Below are positions 59,161 to 64,000 of a stretch of DNA of 64,000 bases, piece after piece. Origin of the DNA: Salipaludibacillus keqinensis (GTDB lineage: Bacteria > Bacillota > Bacilli > Bacillales > Salisediminibacteriaceae). Made by a program: the position numbers and the translations under genes. The stretch lies in NCBI RefSeq assembly GCF_003226325.1, contig NZ_PDOD01000002.1, forward strand, positions 434,001 through 498,000, written 5' to 3'. The stretch's first letter is position 1; the number at the start of each line of letters is the position of its first letter. Below the pieces are notes generated by a model. The model made no database searches. It worked only from the letters and a program-made list of their open reading frames with translations, and was not told where the DNA came from.

Positions 59161-59265
59161 GTAATAATAGACGTTTTATAGGAAACTTGTGATTTTTCCC
59201 GATACAGGCAATTCTAAAAATAAAACAGGACTATCTACGAAATTTTCATTCTTGGATAATATTTT

Positions 59266-59309
59266 TTAGTATATACCTTGCATTATTAGGTATTTCAATT
59301 TTATACTAA
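59266..59309. promoter_or_regulatory. Nested palindromes before the PadR gene
   Basis: TTAGTATA (59266-59273) pairs with TATACTAA (59302-59309), and inside it ATACCT (59273-59278) pairs with AGGTAT (59288-59293). PadR-type regulators usually control their own promoters through such dyads; this is a likely operator. Confidence 0.5.
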
Positions 59310-59328
59310 TTGAAAGGGAGGGAAAAAT

Positions 59329-59664
59329 TTGGATATTAACAAAGAAGTTCTGAAGGGACATATAGATTTAATTATTATTTCTCTGCTTCATAACAACGAT
59401 TTATATGGCTATCAAATAGCCAAATTAATAAGAGAAACAGGCCATCATAACTTCGATATTAAAGAAGGGACACTGTATCTTTCATTAAAAAGACTAGAAA
59501 AAAATAAATTTATTGAATCCTACTGGGGAGCAGACAAAGGACCCGGTGGGAGAAGAAAATACTATAAAATCACAGATGATGGAAAAGAAAAATATAACCA
59601 TATGCAAGTTGAATGGATCTATTTAAAAGAATTAATAGACTCTTTTTTGGAAGGGAGAAAATAG
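59329..59664 (+). CDS. PadR-family transcriptional regulator
   Basis: A 111-residue winged-helix protein. LKGHIDLIIISLLHNNDLYGYQIAKLIRE, IKEGTLYLSLKRLEKNKFIESYWG and GGRRKYYKITDDGKEKY are the canonical PadR helices and wing; the C-terminal helix (MQVEWIYLKELIDSFLEG) makes the dimer. The start is TTG 59329 after GGGAGGG. It stands at the head of a two-gene operon with the HAAS protein, as is usual for PadR/HAAS pairs. The effector is unknown. Confidence 0.93.
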   Translation: MDINKEVLKGHIDLIIISLLHNNDLYGYQIAKLIRETGHHNFDIKEGTLYLSLKRLEKNKFIESYWGADKGPGGRRKYYKITDDGKEKYNHMQVEWIYLKELIDSFLEGRK

Positions 59665-59665
59665 G

Positions 59666-60496
59666 ATGAAAAGAATAGATGAATACGTCAATTTTATCTA
59701 TAAACATGTTTCGGGCGATAAAGAAGAGATTGAAGAATTAAAAGAGGAAATGAGAAATCATTTAATTGAATGTGCGGAAGAATTAAAAAGTGAAGGGAAA
59801 TCAGAAAAACAAGCCGTACAGATGGCTATAGAGAGGTTTGGAGGGGAAAAAGTAAAAGGGTCTGTCATAGGAGAGATTTTCAACACCCAAAAATTATTTT
59901 CAAAAATAGTTCTGATTGTCGGAGTAGCTATGCTACTATTATCAATCGTTTTGGGTGAAGTGATTGCATTGGCTGGCAATAAAGCAATTGAGGAAGATGG
60001 CGAAATTCACGCAGAGGTCTTGTCTATATTAGATGATCAAGAAACGATCACGGACGACCAAAAGGAAGTGCTAGATTCAATGCTAGCTGAGACTCAATAC
60101 ACCACGGCGTACAAGTACTATTATATCAGTGATTTAGAGGTTGAGTCATTCGATCATGATCTAGTTGAGGCACATGTAGAACATAATGCTCCAGTTTATC
60201 ATTACGAAAATAAAGAATTATTAGAGAAGACCCTGTTCATGGAGATTGGAACGACAACCGAGTCTGCCGGAAATTCACATATTGAAAATGAAATTATTAA
60301 AAATTCCCCTTTATCAAATATGGTCGTATTAGTCGGTATGGTCATTTACTGGATTTTATTCAACATTTGGGGAATCATTACCCTTTACCAACGAAATCAT
60401 TTAAAGGTTGGATGGGTCATATTAGTTGTAACTTTAAACGTGGTTGGGTACGTTCTCTACCTACAATGGGACAAAAATTCAAGAGAACCTTCATAG
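59666..60496 (+). CDS. HAAS-domain membrane protein (permease prefix domain 1)
   Basis: A 276-residue protein. Residues 1-75 form the HAAS helical domain (IDEYVNFIYKHVSGDKEEIEELKEEMRNHLIECAEEL, KQAVQMAIERFGG) typical of proteins next to PadR genes. A first membrane helix (KIVLIVGVAMLLLSIVLG) is followed by an acidic outside loop (about 95-220), and two more helices end it. The family is thought to sense or relay cell-surface stress to the regulator, but this is not proven. It begins one base after the PadR stop, so both are one operon. Confidence 0.85.
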   Translation: MKRIDEYVNFIYKHVSGDKEEIEELKEEMRNHLIECAEELKSEGKSEKQAVQMAIERFGGEKVKGSVIGEIFNTQKLFSKIVLIVGVAMLLLSIVLGEVIALAGNKAIEEDGEIHAEVLSILDDQETITDDQKEVLDSMLAETQYTTAYKYYYISDLEVESFDHDLVEAHVEHNAPVYHYENKELLEKTLFMEIGTTTESAGNSHIENEIIKNSPLSNMVVLVGMVIYWILFNIWGIITLYQRNHLKVGWVILVVTLNVVGYVLYLQWDKNSREPS

Positions 60497-60549
60497 GTGA
60501 TTTTATGATAGAAATACAATCACATCAACGGGTCTACGGTCTTTTAAGG

Positions 60550-60595
60550 GGTGTCCCAAATTCAGTAAGAAAAGTTGGGACACCTGCTTTTTTTT
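60550..60595 (+). terminator. Terminator of the PadR/HAAS operon
   Basis: GGTGTCCCAA and TTGGGACACC form a perfect 10-bp stem and are followed by eight T within four bases. Confidence 0.9.
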
Positions 60596-60688
60596 GTGGA
60601 GTTAAAAAGGCTTAAAATCTTGTATAACGAGGGTTGATAGGTTCGGTGGTCTATTAGGAACATCTGAAATCTTCAAGACAGAGGATAA

Positions 60689-61216
60689 TTATACACGCGA
60701 GGCGGACTTCCCGAAAATAACCATCACTATATTAAAGATATAATAGCCTACTATAGCTCCAGACGTATTTAACATAATGTCATCTACATTAAAAACTCTA
60801 TGTGATCCGATAGTTAACCCCGTAATTAATTGTATAATTTCTATCGAGCTGCTTGTAAAAAATGCTACAAAAATCGTACATTTTAGATTCCGCAAACGTT
60901 GATATAATAGCGGTAAATACAATCCTAAAGGCAAAAGTAATATTAAATTTTCTAAGTATGCTCTTGGCAGGTAACCACTATTAAAGGAATCAATAATAAA
61001 GTAAAACGGAACTAATTGAACTGAAACTGTATATGGTGTAAACATAATTGGAAACAGCGTCAATTTAATAACATGAATCATGTAATAAATAAAGCTATAA
61101 AATACAAACCTCTTGAATAACGAACGTTCTTTCTTTCTGTTACGAATTTGGTCGAAGATGACATATAGAATAAGAAATATAGTTGCATACGTGTGAAATA
61201 ACTGTTGGTCTATCAA
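60689..61216 (-). CDS. VanZ-family membrane protein
   Basis: A 175-residue protein with five hydrophobic helices. VSVQLVPFYFIIDSFNSGYLPRAYLENLILLLPLGLYLPLL and SSSIEIIQLITGLTIGSHRVFNVDDIMLNTSGAIVGYYI are the VanZ signature. VanZ proteins of this type give low-level tolerance to some glycopeptides or lipids, but most are of unknown role. The start is TTG 61216 behind AAGGAG. It stands alone, convergent to the PadR operon, with a long gap up to the next gene. Confidence 0.88.
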   Translation of the reverse strand: MIDQQLFHTYATIFLILYVIFDQIRNRKKERSLFKRFVFYSFIYYMIHVIKLTLFPIMFTPYTVSVQLVPFYFIIDSFNSGYLPRAYLENLILLLPLGLYLPLLYQRLRNLKCTIFVAFFTSSSIEIIQLITGLTIGSHRVFNVDDIMLNTSGAIVGYYIFNIVMVIFGKSASRV

Positions 61217-61305
61217 ATGAAAATCTCCTTAGAATAATTAAGAGTATATATAATAGTTCTTTCGATACTGGTTTCCCCTTTAGCGATGCATCAACGGGTA
61301 CAGCT

Positions 61306-61335
61306 TGTTCAACTATTGCTCCCCGTTAGTTAAGC
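61306..61335. repeat. Family A repeat core
   Basis: TTGTTCAACTATTGCTCCCC continues GTTAGTTAAG; nearest to the consensus of all copies in the window. Confidence 0.65.
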
Positions 61336-61341
61336 ATCGGA

Positions 61342-61836
61342 CTATTCAAGTTCCTCTGATGAAGGTGGTTCAAAGATTTGAACCCACTCTTTTAGTTTAG
61401 CTTTCGGTATAAAAAAAGTCCCATCTGGTTTTTGAATATTTCTAGTCTCTAGACGTTTAAACAACACCTCTTCTGATATATCAACAAAATGAATTTTAAA
61501 ATCAGCTCCTAGTTCCTTGGCTCGAAAACGAAACTCGTCTCGTTGACTCCGGCCCCAACATCCAAAATCTAGAATAACATCATTGCCAAGAACTAAAACC
61601 CTAGCTGCAACGTCCCACATTAGAGTTTCCACTGCATCATGTCTAGCATCGTGCATTGCTTCGTCTGATTCCGTCATGTTCTCCCCAAAATCGTTCCCAA
61701 ATAAACGGAGGTGCCATTCATCAGGAGTAAGACGAAGAGCCGAATGTTTCTTTTCAAGTTTACGAGCAAGTGTAGTTTTACCACTACATGGAAGACCAAC
61801 CATTAAATGAAGTGTCGCGATAATAATCATCTCCAA
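61342..61836 (-). CDS. P-loop kinase/AAA_33-type protein
   Basis: A 164-residue protein. HLMVGLPCSGKTTLARKLEKKHSALRLTPDEWHLRLFG has Walker A (GLPCSGKTT) and the acidic DEW, and NDVILDFGCWGRSQRDEFRFRAKELG is the second acidic strand, as in zeta-toxin-like and AAA_33 kinases; RNIQKPDGTFFIPKAKLKEWVQIFEPP is the lid and tail. The substrate is unknown. The start is uncertain: TTG 61836 or ATG 61830 are the first possible codons, but the ribosome site TTGGAG lies on them. It resembles the gene at 7687 and the dead one at 3250 in fold only. Confidence 0.82.
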   Translation of the reverse strand: MEMIIIATLHLMVGLPCSGKTTLARKLEKKHSALRLTPDEWHLRLFGNDFGENMTESDEAMHDARHDAVETLMWDVAARVLVLGNDVILDFGCWGRSQRDEFRFRAKELGADFKIHFVDISEEVLFKRLETRNIQKPDGTFFIPKAKLKEWVQIFEPPSSEELE

Positions 61837-61885
61837 TCTTATAAAAAAGACTTAAAATTTCTTTAGTTTATCATGTACTTAAACA

Positions 61886-61960
61886 AAACTCCCCAATAGT
61901 TTAAGTGCATTTCTTCACATAGTCTGTAATTCCCTCCCGTTAATTTTAACATAAATATCC
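61886..61960. repeat. Family A repeat, diverged
   Basis: AAAACTCCCCAATAGTTTAAG at 61886-61905 and, downstream, TTAATTTTAACATAAATATCC near 61940; the same left module as at 12096 and 58105. Confidence 0.5.
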
Positions 61961-61999
61961 AGAAGAAAAATTTAATAACATTTGATTTCATACGGTAAA

Positions 62000-62037
62000 A
62001 AACACATGTGATTTCAATTGTGAAATCGCATGTGTTT
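62000..62037. terminator. Intrinsic hairpin between Mur ligase and P-loop kinase genes
   Basis: AAACACATGTGATTTCA pairs with TGAAATCGCATGTGTTT, one mismatch in 17, across four bases. A/T runs flank it, so it can stop transcription from the ligase gene. Confidence 0.8.
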
Positions 62038-62159
62038 ATTAATAATGGCTTGTATGCACCTCTGAAGTAAACCAGTTACGAAGATTCAGACTATGTTACT
62101 CTTTGCTATTTGTTCGCGATTTATTTAGTTCCAACTTTTTTTCTCAAGTAATGCTCTGC

Positions 62160-63671
62160 TCACTTATAAACAGATACCTCTCGAAGATATTCTTGAGGCT
62201 TGCTACTGTGCAAAAATTCTTTAACATGATCATAATCATGATAAGGGACTTTCTTTCCTTTAATAATTTGGAATTCTTCCATACATAGACCGGTTATTAA
62301 TATCAGGTCTCCCTCTTTAGCGAGTCCCATTGCTTTCTTAATGGCTTCCCCACGATTTGGCACGGGATGAACATTTTTTGTTGTAGTCTCAAACCCAGCT
62401 ATAACATCGTTAACGACAACCACTGGATCTTCATCGCCTGGATGGTCGGCTGTTACAATAATCTCATCTGCTCTCCCCTCCACCGCTTTCGCTATAGGTG
62501 CCCGAAGAGATTTTTCTCTAATGCCAATTCCAGTAATCATGATAATTAGTCGTTTGTAAGGAATGGGCTTGATTGTTTTAAGTAAGTTTTCTAGCGCCAC
62601 TGGAGTGTGAGAAAAATCAAAAATCATTTTTCGATCAGGGAACTCAGGAATGAGTTGAAGTCTCCCTGGAGGGCCCTCAAGTTTATGAAACAGAGGAGAA
62701 ATCTCTTGGATCGTGAAGCCTTTTGCAAGACATACACAAAGACTAGCCAGGAAATTATAAATGTTGTGTGTACCAAGTACGGGTATAAAAATATGATGCT
62801 TCTCATCTTTAATAAGCAAATCAAAGGAGCTACCGTTCTGCGTAGCTTTCAGATTTTCTGCTTGCACGGTAGCATTATGATGAATGCCGTATGTCCAAAG
62901 TTCCCCTTTAAACGTAGAAAGGATATCCTTACTCATACCTTCATCATCAATATTTACTACTGCCACATTTGCTTGTTCAAATAGTCTTAATTTCGCTTGC
63001 TTATACTGCTCAAATGTTCCGTGATAGTCAAGGTGCTCTGGATGAAGATTTGAATGTACAGCAATGTCAAAATGAAGCCCAAATAACCTTTCTTGATCAA
63101 GACCTATGGATGTTGCTTCCATAACTACACAAGAAATATCCCTATTTCTCATTCGCTTTAAATGGGCGTGCAGGTCGGACGATTCTGGTGTTGTAGGTGT
63201 GCTTCTATGGAGAGATAGGGAACTTTTATGATCCCATACACCAGCGGTACCTATGGACCCCGTTTTAATTCCTGCACCATTTAACAAGTTCCGAATATAA
63301 GCCGTAATCGTTGTTTTGCCAAATGTACCCGTGACCCCAATTAAAGACATCTGTTTATGAGCATGACTTTGTAGATAAGAGGAATAAAGAGCAAGCGCTT
63401 TCTTAGGTTCTCTGACAAGAATAAATTGAACGTCAGAATACCGCTTTGCATTCTCTATCATTACTTCCTGGTTGTCCCCGATAATCTGCACTGCTCCTTG
63501 AAACACTGCTTTCTCTATGAAGAGATGACCATCTGTATTGTCTCCTTTTATGCAAACAAAACAACCATTATTCGTTATTTTTCTAGAGTCATAATTTATG
63601 TGAGTAACCTCTTTTGGAGCTGGTCCAATGGTAGACAGCAATTGATCTTTTAAAACGTGAGGAAGGTTCAT
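62160..63671 (-). CDS. MurE-like Mur ligase with altered substrate motif
   Basis: A 503-residue protein of the Mur ligase family, closest by eye to MurE (UDP-MurNAc-tripeptide synthetase). Residues 1-95 are the UDP-binding domain, LIGVTGTFGKTTITAYIRNLL the P-loop (GTFGKTT; MurE has GTNGKTT), SLHRSTPTTPESSDLH the substrate loop, VVMEATSIGLDQERL and HPEHLDYHGTFEQYKQAKLRLF the metal and nucleotide sites, and GPPGRLQLI the linker to domain 3. The DNPR motif that binds diaminopimelate reads DHPGDEDP here, so the added residue may differ. ATG 63671 follows GGAG with a seven-base spacing; ATG 63695 has no ribosome site. It may be a paralogue for a special cell-wall product. Confidence 0.88.
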   Translation of the reverse strand: MNLPHVLKDQLLSTIGPAPKEVTHINYDSRKITNNGCFVCIKGDNTDGHLFIEKAVFQGAVQIIGDNQEVMIENAKRYSDVQFILVREPKKALALYSSYLQSHAHKQMSLIGVTGTFGKTTITAYIRNLLNGAGIKTGSIGTAGVWDHKSSLSLHRSTPTTPESSDLHAHLKRMRNRDISCVVMEATSIGLDQERLFGLHFDIAVHSNLHPEHLDYHGTFEQYKQAKLRLFEQANVAVVNIDDEGMSKDILSTFKGELWTYGIHHNATVQAENLKATQNGSSFDLLIKDEKHHIFIPVLGTHNIYNFLASLCVCLAKGFTIQEISPLFHKLEGPPGRLQLIPEFPDRKMIFDFSHTPVALENLLKTIKPIPYKRLIIMITGIGIREKSLRAPIAKAVEGRADEIIVTADHPGDEDPVVVVNDVIAGFETTTKNVHPVPNRGEAIKKAMGLAKEGDLILITGLCMEEFQIIKGKKVPYHDYDHVKEFLHSSKPQEYLREVSVYK

Positions 63672-63920
63672 GTTGGGACTCCAATCATAAGTCATTTTTA
63701 TACTATAGTACCCAATTAAGGAAATCAGTAACCTCCCATTATTAGGTAAAAAGAGCTATGATTTCAACATATAGATCCCAGCATAACCCTTTTTCGTTCT
63801 TCAATCGTTTCAACAGTTTGCTGAATTCAGTTATGCTACATCTTTTATCCACAGTTGTCATCGCGGCTCAGTTTATGTCGAAATAAGCTCATACTTATGA
63901 TACCGCATTAAAGTGAGACA

Positions 63921-63996
63921 GCGCAACAAATCCGGTGCGAACCGTAACATAAAATCAAGAAAGCACAACAAATCTAGGGCGCAGCGCAACATAAAA
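63921..63996. repeat. GCGCAACA dispersed repeat (family B), two copies
   Basis: GCGCAACAAATCCGGTGCGA, ACCGTAACATAAAATCAAGA and then GCACAACAAATCTAGGGCGC, AGCGCAACATAAAA. Direct copies about 42 bases apart, matching 55746-55779. 63700-63920 otherwise lacks features. Confidence 0.7.
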
Positions 63997-64000
63997 AACA

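Overview
This window is chromosomal DNA of a low-GC, endospore-forming Bacillaceae bacterium. The grounds are strong AGGAGG-type ribosome sites, frequent TTG and GTG starts, DUF2512, DUF6366, DUF2161 and YqgV-type proteins, and dense intrinsic terminators. Very acidic exported proteins and a DASS dicarboxylate carrier hint at a salt- or alkali-tolerant member; the species cannot be named from the sequence. No rRNA, tRNA, prophage, insertion sequence or CRISPR array was seen.

Layout. 1-11 kb: a partial exported LVIVD-repeat protein, small membrane and exported proteins, and a decaying zone with three pseudogenes (P-loop kinase, DinB, GNAT), ending in a subtilisin-like protease. 11-20 kb: GNAT acetyltransferases, an orphan lysine/ornithine N-hydroxylase, a betainyl-CoA-type thioesterase, an APH-fold kinase and an aldehyde dehydrogenase. 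21-33 kb: the respiratory core. A minus-strand operon encodes a complete System I cytochrome c maturation set (ccmE-F-H-I-like-A-B-C-D-G plus two unrecognised membrane proteins). Next to it are a divergent cysteine-free YeeE/YedE transporter and nrfHA, the cytochrome c nitrite reductase that makes ammonium. Both the ccm operon and nrfHA have a perfect TGTGA-N6-TCACA palindrome near -41, so both are probably switched on by Fnr under anoxia. The Ccm system would attach the nine hemes of NrfH and NrfA. CcmE carries the CxxxY heme-binding variant.

33-48 kb: a gamma-glutamyltransferase, malate:quinone oxidoreductase (which could feed electrons to the quinone pool used by NrfH), RNase H, a methyltransferase, an RDD protein, a cupin and an MFS exporter. 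A probable abundant noncoding RNA of about 262 nt follows, with a perfect consensus promoter, a long rod-like fold and a terminator. Then come a MutS2 paralogue without Smr domain and a DASS carrier.

48-64 kb: an unannotated 42-residue peptide gene with its own promoter and terminator, a 51-bp tandem hairpin array, stress and housekeeping genes, a PadR/HAAS pair, a VanZ protein, a second P-loop kinase and a MurE-like ligase with an altered substrate motif.

Three separate 21-bp-period tandem arrays, a degenerate MITE-like repeat family and a GCGCAACA repeat family lie between genes. All boundaries were read by hand; no homology search was run, so family names rest on recognised motifs.
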